Shown piece by piece: positions 28,715 to 37,321 of a stretch of DNA of 62,871 nt (position 1 is the first letter of the stretch; every line of letters starts with the position of its first letter). The stretch covers positions 1 to 62,871 of the forward strand of contig CANRKJ010000010.1 of assembly GCA_947631185.1 (NCBI GenBank), written 5' to 3'. The position numbers and the translations under genes were made by a program. Source of the stretch: an uncultured Clostridia bacterium (GTDB taxonomy: Bacteria > Bacillota > Clostridia > TANB77 > CAG-508). The notes under the pieces were generated by a model. It had not been told where the DNA came from and searched no databases. It worked only from the letters and a program-made list of their open reading frames with translations.

Positions 28715-28852
28715 TTAAAATCCCATCTTTTTCATTAAATGTTTTCCTTTTTTTAGCATTTTCTTTTTTTCTAAATCTATTGATCCTGAATACATCATCA
28801 TAGCTCCGGCTGTTATAGCAGTTCCTAACATCATACCTTTAAAAAACTTCAT
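28715..28852 (-). CDS. Small membrane-associated protein (45 residues)
   Basis: A 45-codon frame starts MKFFKGMMLGTAITAGAMMM and ends KKGKHLMKKMGF. It has a short hydrophobic Gly/Ala/Met segment and a basic tail. The ATG follows a perfect AGGAGG site seven bases upstream. The stop codon lies in the right half of the split terminator. Small proteins of this layout (one weak membrane segment then KKGK-rich tail) occur in many Clostridia, often near sporulation genes, without known function. The strong RBS, codon use and terminator support a real gene. Confidence 0.75.
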   Translation of the reverse strand: MKFFKGMMLGTAITAGAMMMYSGSIDLEKKKMLKKGKHLMKKMGF

Positions 28853-28914
28853 AATTATACCTCCTATTTAAAATACATTTTTCATTTTTTCTTTATAATC
28901 TTATTTTTCCTTCA

Positions 28915-29286
28915 TTATTTTTTTTTATACTCTACAATAAATTCATAAATTTCATAAAATGCTATTAAAAGCAAAAAATATCCAAAATATTTTTTTAAAT
29001 TATCACTATTTACATAATTTGCTAAATTTGAACCTACAAAAGCTCCTATTCCACCTATAATTGAATATTTTATTATTAATTTTTTGTCTAATAAATTTCT
29101 TTTACTATTTACTATTCCTGCAGTTATTGATGCACAAGTAAAAAAGATTAAATTTGTTGCCTGAATTGTTTGCTGATTTAAATTTGAAAATAAATCTAAA
29201 AGCAATATTAATATTGTTCCTCCACCCATTCCTAAACTAGCAACAATACCAGCAATTATTCCATAAAATATTTCCATATAATTCAT
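28915..29286 (-). CDS. TSUP (TauE/SafE) family half-transporter
   Basis: This 123-residue membrane protein with four predicted helices carries the TSUP repeat signature GIIAGIVASLGMGGGTILI followed by ATNLIFFTCASITAGIVN. Full-length TSUP proteins have two such halves (about 250 residues). Here the halves are separate genes, this one and its neighbour 29319-29678, and they presumably assemble as a heterodimer exporting sulfite, sulfonate or a related anion. This split is known in Clostridia, so I do not regard it as a frameshift. Substrate unknown. Confidence 0.82.
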   Translation of the reverse strand: MNYMEIFYGIIAGIVASLGMGGGTILILLLDLFSNLNQQTIQATNLIFFTCASITAGIVNSKRNLLDKKLIIKYSIIGGIGAFVGSNLANYVNSDNLKKYFGYFLLLIAFYEIYEFIVEYKKK

Positions 29287-29318
29287 CTTCCTTAAACATT
29301 ATAATAGCAAAAATATAT

Positions 29319-29678
29319 TTATAAAAAACAAATCTTACATCCTGAATAAATTAAAAACATAATAAATAAAATTTTTAAAATTTTACTATTTAATTTTACT
29401 AATAATTTACTTCCTATAAAACTTCCTATTATTCCTCCAATAGAACACTTTAATGCTAAATTAATATCTATAAAATTATTTCTCATATAGATAAAACCAC
29501 TAATTACTACTAATGATAAAATTATTAAAATTACGTTAGCTCTAGATTTTACTTCATCTATTTTTAAATAATGAACAAAAAAAGGAACCAATAATAATCC
29601 GCCTCCAGCTCCGAAAAATCCACTTATAAACCCAGTTAAAATTACAATTATAATCTCTAAAACTCTATTTTTTTTCAT
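29319..29678 (-). CDS. TSUP (TauE/SafE) family half-transporter
   Basis: This 119-residue membrane protein is the partner of the preceding gene, with the same repeat: GFISGFFGAGGGLLLVPFFV near the N-terminus and RANVILIILSLVVISGFIYM in the middle. The genes are 32 bp apart in the same direction. Together they correspond to one normal TSUP transporter. The first half ends in LIYSGCKICFL and carries its own stop. No regulatory feature was seen upstream. Confidence 0.82.
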   Translation of the reverse strand: MKKNRVLEIIIVILTGFISGFFGAGGGLLLVPFFVHYLKIDEVKSRANVILIILSLVVISGFIYMRNNFIDINLALKCSIGGIIGSFIGSKLLVKLNSKILKILFIMFLIYSGCKICFL

Positions 29679-29800
29679 AAACTTATTTTAACTAAATTTT
29701 TTTATTTTTATTCATTATTATTATACTATACTTGATGAAATTTCAAAAAAACTAAATCATCCAATAAATGTTAAAACTGTGGAATGTATTTAATGGGAGA

Positions 29801-31830
29801 TTACCATGAACCTCCTCCACCTCCTCCAGAGCCTCCTCCAGATGAACCACCTCCGCTATCACTTGATGGACTAGATGACATAGCACTCTGTGCTGATTTC
29901 ATTGTATCATTCATAAAATGATTAAATTCTTTCATACTAAATGTATCATAACCTACATACCAATTTGGAGCTTGCAAGGCTATTGTTTCAAATTGACTCA
30001 TCCATACATCTGATACTCCTAAAGCATAAGTATATGGTAAAATATTATAAAAATATTCTGGATTTTCATTTACTAATGCTTCTAATTGAGGTTTCTCTGC
30101 CGTTTCTAAAAATCTCTTAAATCCTTTTAACTTCCCTAGTATTTCATTTCCATAAGGAGTTCTTTTTGTTATTATTTTTTCAAAAAACATGAGTACAGTA
30201 ATACTTATTAGCCCTATTATATAAGTTGTTATATACCAAATGTTTCCTTCTAAAGATGGCCATACCAAAAATGCCCAAGGCAAACCACCAAAAAGTCCTC
30301 CAATCAATATAGCAGATATTTTCGACATTTTTGTGGTCCCCATTAAGCTACCAATTATTGTTGTAAATCCAAATCCGAGGGAAAATCACCATAAATGGTA
30401 ATATTGTGAAAAACCAAAGCACACCCTTGTCCAACACAGGGTTTACTGTTATTAGAATAAAAATAGAAATAATCATAAAAATTAGCCATCTATTTTTCCC
30501 AATAGAAGATGATTCAAAAATCTTACTTTTATTTTCTTTAGAATTCATTTTTGTTTTAATTAGGTCTACTGTAGTATAAAAGTTATTATAAAGATCTTTA
30601 GAAGTTACAGATTGTTTAATTTCTCTTGGTTCCACAGGATTCTGCAATGGCTTTAAAAAGACTAACTTTTTCACCATTATTTTTTGCTTCTTTCATTATT
30701 TCTTTTGTCTTTTTCCAATTTAATGTTGAGGTAGAAGAATTATCGAATAATCCGTTAAAAAATATTGCTTCATATTCATTATTTCCAGAATATTCTTTTA
30801 ATTTTGTAATTTTAAACCCTTTATTTTTTGATAATAAACCAGTTTCTTCTGTTTCTTCTATTTTTAGATAACCCTGGTTTGCTAAATAAATAAGTAATGA
30901 TACAACTGCTTTTGTATCTACAGAACCATCATACAAAAAGCCTACTTCTGCTGAATTATATCCTTCTGGTGGATAAAACTCTACTGTTTCAATTACTTTA
31001 TCATCAATTCCATATTTAGTCCATAATCTATATGCATTCAAAACAAATACTACACATAACACAATTACAAAAATTGAAAATATATCTATGTTACTACTAG
31101 CCCCTACAAAATATCCCTCTGGTAATGTAAGTCTAACTGTCAATGCTTCGCCCTCATATAATGTATCTATTGTGTTTCCTATAATAGTATTTCCATCTAC
31201 ATTATATTTTACATTAGAACTATCAGTAGAACCTACATCTCCACTTGAAAATCCCAGTAAAGACTGGTCAAATGATTTAGGCATTGTAATAGTAAAAGAC
31301 ACATTGTGTATATTTGTATCCCATTCATCACCAATCAAATTAAAATATAATTCATCTACATTTTTTAATGGATCTTTTCCTATATTATATTTATATTTGA
31401 TTGTATAACTATGCTTTTCAGTAAGTGTTAAATTGGGATCTCCTATTTTTATAACTTTATATCCGTATTGAATAAATGTCTTATAATTTTCGTTAACACT
31501 AATATTACTTATTTGTGCTCTGTTATTTGATTTAGTTCCATCTAATCTTGTTATGGAATTTTTTAATGGTATTTTTCTAAAAATTCCATGTTGTGGTACA
31601 TTAAAATATACAGTGATTTTTTCTGTTATATCAAAAGTATTATCCTCATTTACTATCATATCAATATCATAATTATCTATTACATATTCATATTCAGAGT
31701 CAGCAAGTTTATCCAAAACACTTAAATCAATTTCATCACTTACAGCATTAACTTTAGGAGTAACCAATACTATTGAAAAAAAAACAATTATAAAGCTTAT
31801 TAAAGTATACTTATTAAAAATTCTTTTCAT
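29801..31830 (-). CDS. DUF2207 membrane protein with Gly/Ser-rich tail, two +1 frameshifts
   Basis: Three frames (404, 109 and 180 residues) form one 675-residue DUF2207 protein; 2030 nt minus two is divisible by three. The first part has a signal segment, the extracytoplasmic DUF2207 beta domain (DYDIDMIVNEDNTFDITEKI) and a membrane helix followed by VETVEFYPPEGYNSAEVGFLYDG. The later parts supply the cytoplasmic helices, further membrane segments and the tail SSDSGGGSSGGGSGGGGGGSW. The second break is at CGG 30375-30377 (FP-Gly-FGFTTIIGSLMGTTKMS restored). The first break lies in the 62-bp overlap 30616-30677 and has no CGG. ATGA overlap with lemA shows coupling. The function is unknown; LemA/DUF2207 pairs are common. 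Confidence 0.82.
30348..30377 (-). other. +1 frameshift site at CGG (DUF2207 gene)
   Basis: The zero frame reads CCT CGG ATT TGG ATT and ends at TAG (30348) after ten codons. Skipping the C at 30377 gives CCT GGA TTT GGA TTT ACA ACA, a membrane-type stretch that runs directly into the next frame (GSLMGTTKMSK). Confidence 0.8.
30616..30677 (-). other. +1 frame change without CGG (DUF2207 gene)
   Basis: The first frame ends ACC AAG AGA AAT TAA. The +1 frame resumes with EIKQSVTSKDLYNNFYTT, the conserved cytoplasmic segment of DUF2207. Upstream stops in the +1 frame confine the shift to this overlap. Candidate points are the AGA codon or the TAA itself. A real mutation, stop-codon frameshift or sequencing error cannot be separated. 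Confidence 0.55.
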
Positions 31831-32384
31831 TTCTCCTCCAAATCTATTTTTACATTATTTTTTTCTTCTGAATTTGTCTCAAACATAGTAGCTGAGTGAA
31901 ATCCAAATATACTTGCAACAACATTACTAGGAAACATTTGAGTTTTATCATTGAAAATTCTTACAGTTCCATTATAATATTTTCTGCTATTTGCAATTTC
32001 ATCTTCTATTTTAGTTAAAGCATGACTAAGTTCCATAAAATTTTGATTAGCCTTTAAATCTGGGTAATTTTCAGAAATAGCCATAATTTTTGATAATCCT
32101 TGAGTCAATTGTTCGTTTACATTAATTTTTTTATTTATTGACATACTTTCATAGACGTTTGTTCTTAAAGAAGTAATTTTTTCAACAGTTTCTTTTTCAT
32201 ATTTAGTATATCCCTTTACAACTTCAACTAAGTTAGGAATTAAATCCCATCTTTTTTTTAAATATACATCCATTGTCGAAAATGCTTCTTTCACAAGATT
32301 GTTTGATTTTACCAATCCATTATATGTTACAAGAACATATAACAATAATAATATGATTAATCCAATAATTATGTATACTATCAT
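31827..32384 (-). CDS. LemA family protein
   Basis: This 185-residue protein has an N-terminal membrane segment (about 2-20) and the all-helical LemA domain: NLVKEAFSTMDVYLKKRWDLIPNLVEVVKGYTKYE and later VRIFNDKTQMFPSNVVASIFG. These are the defining LemA segments and the length is normal. AGGAG precedes the ATG. The stop overlaps the DUF2207 start (ATGA). LemA and DUF2207 proteins travel together widely; the role in the envelope is not established. Confidence 0.93.
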   Translation of the reverse strand: MIVYIIIGLIILLLLYVLVTYNGLVKSNNLVKEAFSTMDVYLKKRWDLIPNLVEVVKGYTKYEKETVEKITSLRTNVYESMSINKKINVNEQLTQGLSKIMAISENYPDLKANQNFMELSHALTKIEDEIANSRKYYNGTVRIFNDKTQMFPSNVVASIFGFHSATMFETNSEEKNNVKIDLEEK

Positions 32385-32519
32385 TTTAATTCTCCTATTT
32401 TATATCTTTGTATTTTTTTAATTTTATCTCTTATATAACTAAGAAGATAAAATTTGTCACTTCCAGTTGAATTTTTATTTTTAGCATATTTGTACTATCT
32501 CTCTTTTGTATAAAAAATT

Positions 32520-33764
32520 TTACATTTCTATTGTATCATCTTTAATATAATATTTTGTTCCCAGCATTTTATCCGGTAAATACTGTTGTTCAACCCAATG
32601 GCCAGGAAAATCATGAGGATATAAATATCCTTCCCCATATCCAAATTGTTCCATTCCGGACGCAGGAGCATTTCTAATATGCATTGGTATAGTTCCAGTA
32701 TCTTTTTTTGCTACATCATCCATCGCCCTGTTTATAGCAAGATATGATGCATTAGATTTTTTTGAAGTAGCAACATATACTGCTGCTTCTGCTAAAATAA
32801 TTCTAGCTTCTGGCATTCCAACCATAGTAACAGCTTGCATTGCAGATGTAGCAACTACTAATGCATTTGGATTTGCCATCCCTACATCTTCACTTGCTGC
32901 AATAACTATTCTACGAGCCATAAAAACAGGATCTTCTCCTGCATTTAAAGCTCTTGCTAAATAAAATATAGCAGCATCAGGATCGCTTCCTCTCATTGAT
33001 TTTATAAAAGCACTTATATTATCATAATGACTATCACCAGATTTATCAAAATAAGCTTTTCTTTTATTTAACGATTCACTGATAATTTCATTTGTAATTT
33101 CAATATATCCTTCATTATTTAAATTTGTAGTAAGTACTGCAACTTCAAGTCCATTTAGAGCTGTTCTTACGTCACCATTAGAAACTTCTGCTATATTTTC
33201 AATTGTTTCATCTGAAATTTTAATATTATATGTACCTAATCCTTCTTTGCTGGATATTGCATTTTTAATTACTTTTATTATATCTTCTTTTTTTAATGGT
33301 TCTAATTTTATAACCATTGATCTAGAAATCAAAGCTTTATTTACTTCAAAATATGGATTTTCTGTAGTTGCTCCTATTAAAATAACTGTACCATCTTCTA
33401 CATATGGAAGTAATGCATCTTGCTGAAGCTTGTTAAATCTATGAATCTCATCTATAAATAAAATACATTTACCTGATGGATTTAAAAGTGGGTTATCTGC
33501 TTCTTCTATTGCATTTTTTATATCAGAAACTCCTGATGTAACTGCATTTAATCTAGTAAATTTATATGATGTAGTTTCACTAATAACTTTTGCAAGTGAG
33601 GTTTTCCCACAACCTGGAGGTCCCCATAAAATAATACTAGTTAACCTATCAGCTTTAATTGTTCTATATAATAATTTATCTTTTCCAACAATATGTTCCT
33701 GACCAACAAATTCTTCTAATGATTTTGGTCTCATTCTGTATGCTAGTGGTTTGTTTAAATCCAT
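32520..33764 (-). CDS. rarA: Replication-associated recombination protein A (RarA/MgsA)
   Basis: This 414-residue AAA+ ATPase acts at stalled replication forks and single-strand DNA. Walker A GPPGCGKTS (about 48-56), Walker B FIDEIHRFNKLQQDALLPYVE (about 101), sensor 1 GATTENPYFEV, and the C-terminal tetramer domain (SDPDAAIFYLARALNAGEDP; HDFPGHWVEQQYLP) are all typical. Length is normal. It is in the same direction as ruvA, with a 70-bp gap. Confidence 0.95.
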   Translation of the reverse strand: MDLNKPLAYRMRPKSLEEFVGQEHIVGKDKLLYRTIKADRLTSIILWGPPGCGKTSLAKVISETTSYKFTRLNAVTSGVSDIKNAIEEADNPLLNPSGKCILFIDEIHRFNKLQQDALLPYVEDGTVILIGATTENPYFEVNKALISRSMVIKLEPLKKEDIIKVIKNAISSKEGLGTYNIKISDETIENIAEVSNGDVRTALNGLEVAVLTTNLNNEGYIEITNEIISESLNKRKAYFDKSGDSHYDNISAFIKSMRGSDPDAAIFYLARALNAGEDPVFMARRIVIAASEDVGMANPNALVVATSAMQAVTMVGMPEARIILAEAAVYVATSKKSNASYLAINRAMDDVAKKDTGTIPMHIRNAPASGMEQFGYGEGYLYPHDFPGHWVEQQYLPDKMLGTKYYIKDDTIEM

Positions 33765-33834
33765 TTTATTTTGTGACGAAAATCGTCTTCTCCTTTATAT
33801 ATTTAGATTTTATATGGAATAATCTATAAACCAT

Positions 33835-34434
33835 TTATTTTCCTAAATATTTTAAGCCTATCCTAATAATATCTTCTGTAGATTTTTCTGTTAAATCTGT
33901 TTTTTCCAAACTTTTTTCTATTTCCTTTTTACTATATCCTAAAATCATTAATGCTGAAATTGCTTCTTCTATATTTTCTTTATTATCTGATATCTTGATT
34001 TGTGTATCATTTTTGCTATTTACAGCATCTAATGTTTTTAACTTATCTTTTAATTCTAGTATAATTCTCTGTGCAGTTTTTGCACCTATTCCTGGCAAAC
34101 CTTTAATTTTTACAACATCGTCAGTTATTACTGCTAATGCAAATGTTGATGGTTCAATATTAGATAAAATATTTATAGCTGATTTTGCTCCTATTCCACT
34201 TACTGTAATTAATAATTCAAACATTTTAAGTTCTTCATTTGATAAAAAACCATAAAGACTTATATTATCTTCTTTAACATAATAATAAGTATGAATTTTA
34301 ATTTTTTCTCCTCTTTCACCTAACTTTTGTATAGACGATTCAGACATAAATATTTTATATCCAATTCCATTATTTTCTATTACAACATAAGAATTACTTT
34401 TTTCTTCTATAGTCCCTTTTATATATGCGTACAT
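33835..34434 (-). CDS. ruvA: Holliday junction branch migration protein RuvA
   Basis: This 199-residue protein binds four-way junctions and loads the RuvB motor. The OB-fold start MYAYIKGTIEEK, the tandem helix-hairpin-helix region (VSGIGAKSAINILSNIEP; IKGLPGIGAKTAQRIILELKDKL) and the C-terminal RuvB-binding domain (ISALMILGYSKKEIEKSL) are all present. GGGAG precedes the ATG. ruvB is not in the window; rarA follows instead. Confidence 0.95.
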   Translation of the reverse strand: MYAYIKGTIEEKSNSYVVIENNGIGYKIFMSESSIQKLGERGEKIKIHTYYYVKEDNISLYGFLSNEELKMFELLITVSGIGAKSAINILSNIEPSTFALAVITDDVVKIKGLPGIGAKTAQRIILELKDKLKTLDAVNSKNDTQIKISDNKENIEEAISALMILGYSKKEIEKSLEKTDLTEKSTEDIIRIGLKYLGK

Positions 34435-34457
34435 ATCATTCTCCCTTATCCAAATAA

Positions 34458-35246
34458 TTATTCACTATAATCAGTAATTTCAACAGATTCAATAATAACA
34501 TCTGTTGTTGGTTTATCATTTGCATCAGTTTCTACTTTTGCTATTTCATCTACAATATCCATTCCTTGATATACTTGTCCAAATACAGTATATTGCATAA
34601 ATAAACTTAAATATCCACCATGAATTTTATATTGTTCTAATAAAGAATCTGGATAACCATATTGTTTTAATGTTTCATTCATTGTATCAGAATAATTTGC
34701 CTGTGTTATAAAAAATTGACTTCCTATACTATTTGGCATACTACTCATTGCCATACATAAAGAACCTCTATATGGAACTAATGATAAATCAAGCTCTGTT
34801 CCAAAACCTTCTCCCCATATACTTTCTCCTCCTGTTCCATCACCTTTAGGATCTCCACCTTGAATCATAAATTCATCTATTACTCTATGAAAAGTCAATC
34901 CATTATAATATCCATTTTTTGCATGAGTAACAAAATTTTCAACTGCTTTAGGTGCTACTTCTGGGAAAAATTTCATATAAATATCTCCATAATCTTTTAC
35001 ATGCATAATTGCTATTTGTTCTCCTACTTCAGGTAACTTAAATTGTTTTTCTGCAGATGATTTATAATCAAAACTTTCTAAACTTTCTGACTGTGATGTT
35101 TGATTAGAAGTTTTATTAGTGGCACTATTTGTATTTGAAGTATTCTTTACTTCATTTTGCTTATTATCCTGATTTTTCTTTTCACAACCAGTTAAACTTA
35201 CTAAAATTAATAACATTATTATTACTATACTAAAAACTTTTTTCAT
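34458..35246 (-). CDS. Lipoprotein cyclophilin-type peptidyl-prolyl isomerase
   Basis: This 262-residue protein has a lipoprotein signal peptide with lipobox LTGC (Cys about 21), a Ser/Asn/Thr linker and a cyclophilin domain: NFVTHAKNGYYNGLTFHRVI, FMIQGGDPKGDGTGG, MAMSSMPNSIGSQFFI, VFGQVYQGMDIV. The catalytic Arg of FHRV and the Gln/Phe positions are conserved. It would assist folding of exported proteins on the outer face of the membrane. It follows trmL by 25 bp. Confidence 0.93.
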   Translation of the reverse strand: MKKVFSIVIIMLLILVSLTGCEKKNQDNKQNEVKNTSNTNSATNKTSNQTSQSESLESFDYKSSAEKQFKLPEVGEQIAIMHVKDYGDIYMKFFPEVAPKAVENFVTHAKNGYYNGLTFHRVIDEFMIQGGDPKGDGTGGESIWGEGFGTELDLSLVPYRGSLCMAMSSMPNSIGSQFFITQANYSDTMNETLKQYGYPDSLLEQYKIHGGYLSLFMQYTVFGQVYQGMDIVDEIAKVETDANDKPTTDVIIESVEITDYSE

Positions 35247-35271
35247 TATTCATTCTCCTTTATTTAATATT

Positions 35272-35772
35272 TTAATTATCAAAATAGCTACTTATTTCTT
35301 GAAGTCCTTCAAAATTTTTTTGCCTAAAAACATCATATGCAACAATTGCAACTGAATTCGATAAATTTAAAGATCTTAGAGATTGTCTCATTGGAATTCT
35401 TATAGTTTTTTCTAAATACTTTTTTAATATATCTTCTGGCAATCCCTTTGTTTCTTTTCCAAATAGCAAAAAAACTTCATCCATTTCCATATAATTAACA
35501 TCAGAATAAACAAATTTTCCTTTTGTGGTAACAAAATACATATTATTTTTTTCAGGATTATATTTTTCTAAAAATTCTTTAAATGAAATATGTTCTTCTA
35601 TTTCTAATTTATCCCAATAATCCAAACCAGCTCTTTTAACTTGTTTCTCTGAAATGGAAAAACCCAGTGGATACACTAAATGAAGTTTTGCACCTATTGC
35701 AGCACATGTTCTAGCAATATTACCTGTATTTTGAGGTATCTCTGGCTCAACCAGTACAATATTTAATTTCAA
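35272..35772 (-). CDS. trmL: tRNA (cytidine/uridine-34-2'-O)-methyltransferase TrmL
   Basis: This 166-residue SPOUT enzyme methylates the wobble ribose of tRNA-Leu. It shows LVEPEIPQNTGNIARTCAA at the N-terminus, GLDYWDKLEIEEH, and the knot motifs LLFGKETKGLP and IPMRQSLRSLNLSNSVAIV. Start codon TTG with GAAGGTGG upstream. Length is exactly that of the family. Confidence 0.95.
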   Translation of the reverse strand: MKLNIVLVEPEIPQNTGNIARTCAAIGAKLHLVYPLGFSISEKQVKRAGLDYWDKLEIEEHISFKEFLEKYNPEKNNMYFVTTKGKFVYSDVNYMEMDEVFLLFGKETKGLPEDILKKYLEKTIRIPMRQSLRSLNLSNSVAIVAYDVFRQKNFEGLQEISSYFDN

Positions 35773-35935
35773 CCTATTCCACCTTCTTCCTTAAAAACAT
35801 AAATATTATATAAATCAAAACTTTTTTTGTCAACAAAGCCTTTAACTATTTTAGATTTTTCATTATTTTATATTTATTGTAAAAATTCTTTATTTTAAAT
35901 GAATATTTTTTATAAATCTATTGATACTAAATATT

Positions 35936-36739
35936 ATGGAAAATGTTATATTAAAAGATAAATTTAATTTAAATATAAAAAAAATAGATATAGCTAAATT
36001 TGTAATTTATTTCACTTTTTATAGTTTCATTGGATTTTGCATTGAAAGTAGCTATGGAATAATTACAAAAGGTGTTATAGAAAGTAGACAAAGTTTTTTA
36101 TTTGGACCTTTTTGTGCAATTTACGGAATAGGTGCTATTTTCATGATAACATTATTAAAACCGTTTAATAAAAATCTAATTGCAATCTTTATAGGAAGTT
36201 CCATTATTGGCGCATTAACAGAATACTTAATGAGTCTATTATGTGAAATTTATCTTCATTTCAAATGGTGGGATTATTCGGATTACTTTTTAAATATAAA
36301 TGGAAGGACTTGTTTATTTTTCGTTGTTATATGGGGATTTCTGGGAGTATTGCTAGTTAGAATTATAAATCCAAAATTAGATAATTTTATATATAAAATC
36401 AGAAAAAAAATAAATAAAAAAGTATTTAATTTTGCAATTTTTGGATTGACTTTATTTTTAATAATAGACATATTTTTAACTACTTTTGCTTTAAAATATT
36501 TCTATGCAAAAATTTCAATTGATTACGATTTACCTAATTCAAATTATTCTATTAAAAAATTAAATAATATAAAAAAAATAAAAATTTTTAATGAAAATAA
36601 CTTGTTAAAAATCTATCCTAATATGAGAATTGCAGGGAATAAATTTGATAACGTATTTATAGATTCTTTATATAATGTATCTCCAACTTATTATTTGAAA
36701 ATTTTCGATAAAACAAATAACGATTCTATTTTTCCATAG
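35936..36739 (+). CDS. PF06541-type putative permease (ABC_trans_CmpB)
   Basis: This membrane protein of about 267 residues (TTG at 35921 is an alternative start) has an N-terminal block typical of the 'putative ABC-transporter type IV' family: YSFIGFCIESSYGIITKGVIE, FLFGPFCAIYGIGAI, ALTEYLMSLLCEIYL, WWDYSDYFLNINGR. Five to six helices are followed by a short extracytoplasmic tail. No ribosome-binding site is obvious, so the start is uncertain. No ATPase partner is adjacent. The function of the family is unknown. It is one of the few plus-strand genes. Confidence 0.8.
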   Translation: MENVILKDKFNLNIKKIDIAKFVIYFTFYSFIGFCIESSYGIITKGVIESRQSFLFGPFCAIYGIGAIFMITLLKPFNKNLIAIFIGSSIIGALTEYLMSLLCEIYLHFKWWDYSDYFLNINGRTCLFFVVIWGFLGVLLVRIINPKLDNFIYKIRKKINKKVFNFAIFGLTLFLIIDIFLTTFALKYFYAKISIDYDLPNSNYSIKKLNNIKKIKIFNENNLLKIYPNMRIAGNKFDNVFIDSLYNVSPTYYLKIFDKTNNDSIFP

Positions 36740-36752
36740 AATCGTTATTGTT
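36716..36752. terminator. Bidirectional terminator
   Basis: The arms AATAACGATTCTATGG/CCATAGAATCGTTATT-type stem spans the stop of the plus-strand permease gene and the end of the minus-strand DUF4116 gene, with A/T runs on both sides, so it can serve both convergent genes. Confidence 0.82.
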
Positions 36753-36753
36753 A

Positions 36754-37305
36754 TTATCCTTTCATTATATTTAAAATTTCCTCATTATTTTGCATCTCTT
36801 CTGATAATGATTGATATATTGTATCAATATATTTTTTACATTTTTCCATTCCTAAAGTAATTGCTATCTTTGCATATTCTTTGTTATTTCTTAATCTAAA
36901 ACTAGCATATTTAAATATTAATGGTTTATTTTGTATTGCCTCTTTAACTACATCATCATCATCTCTTAACCTTGAACTAGCATAATATAGAATTTGTCCA
37001 TCATGTTTTACAGCTTCTAATATTACATCTTTATCATCTAAAAGTCTTGAACTAGCATAGCAACCTGTCCAACCAGCTTGTTTCACAGCCTGAATAAGTA
37101 CATCCTTATCGTCTTTTAGTTTTTCACTAGCAAATTCTAAAGCCCCTCCATCAATTTTTACAGCTTCTAAAATTATATCTTTATCATCTCTAATCTCATC
37201 ACTTGCCCATTCAATTAAAAGAGGATTTTTTTTCACTATGTTTTTAAAATAATCTCTATTATTTTTATTTTCTCTTGCTTCTATTACTTCTGGAGAATCT
37301 GCCAT
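36754..37305 (-). CDS. DUF4116 repeat protein
   Basis: This 183-residue cytoplasmic protein consists of four to five copies of a roughly 25-residue helical repeat: (D)DKDIILEAVKxDGxALEFASEKLKDDK and variants such as DDKDVILEAVKHDG and ASSRLRDDDDVV. This is the DUF4116 pattern. The start at 37305 follows GAGGTG; a GTG at 37314 is an alternative. Such repeats presumably mediate protein contacts; the partner is unknown. It is followed by the bidirectional terminator. Confidence 0.85.
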   Translation of the reverse strand: MADSPEVIEARENKNNRDYFKNIVKKNPLLIEWASDEIRDDKDIILEAVKIDGGALEFASEKLKDDKDVLIQAVKQAGWTGCYASSRLLDDKDVILEAVKHDGQILYYASSRLRDDDDVVKEAIQNKPLIFKYASFRLRNNKEYAKIAITLGMEKCKKYIDTIYQSLSEEMQNNEEILNIMKG

Positions 37306-37321
37306 ATTACCCACCTCTTTA

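Larger units (their letters stand above)
26919..28716. terminator. Bidirectional terminator split by the IS element
   Basis: The left half AAAAAATCTGATGAG lies at 26919-26933 and the right half CTCATCAGATTTTTT at 28699-28713. Without the IS and one copy of the 7-bp duplication they form a perfect palindrome around GTTTAAC. Two convergent genes (26483-26920 plus, 28715-28852 minus) end at this hairpin, so it served both strands. The halves are now 1.7 kb apart. Coordinates span both halves and the element between them. Confidence 0.8.

Noticed and set aside
28915-29678. Frameshift splitting one TSUP transporter into two
   Set aside because: Each half has its own start and stop with a 32-bp gap, and separately encoded halves are a known arrangement in Clostridia.
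22790-30677. AGA as a second general frameshift codon
   Set aside because: AGA occurs next to both non-CGG breaks, but it is the commonest Arg codon in all intact genes here, so it cannot be a general shift signal.
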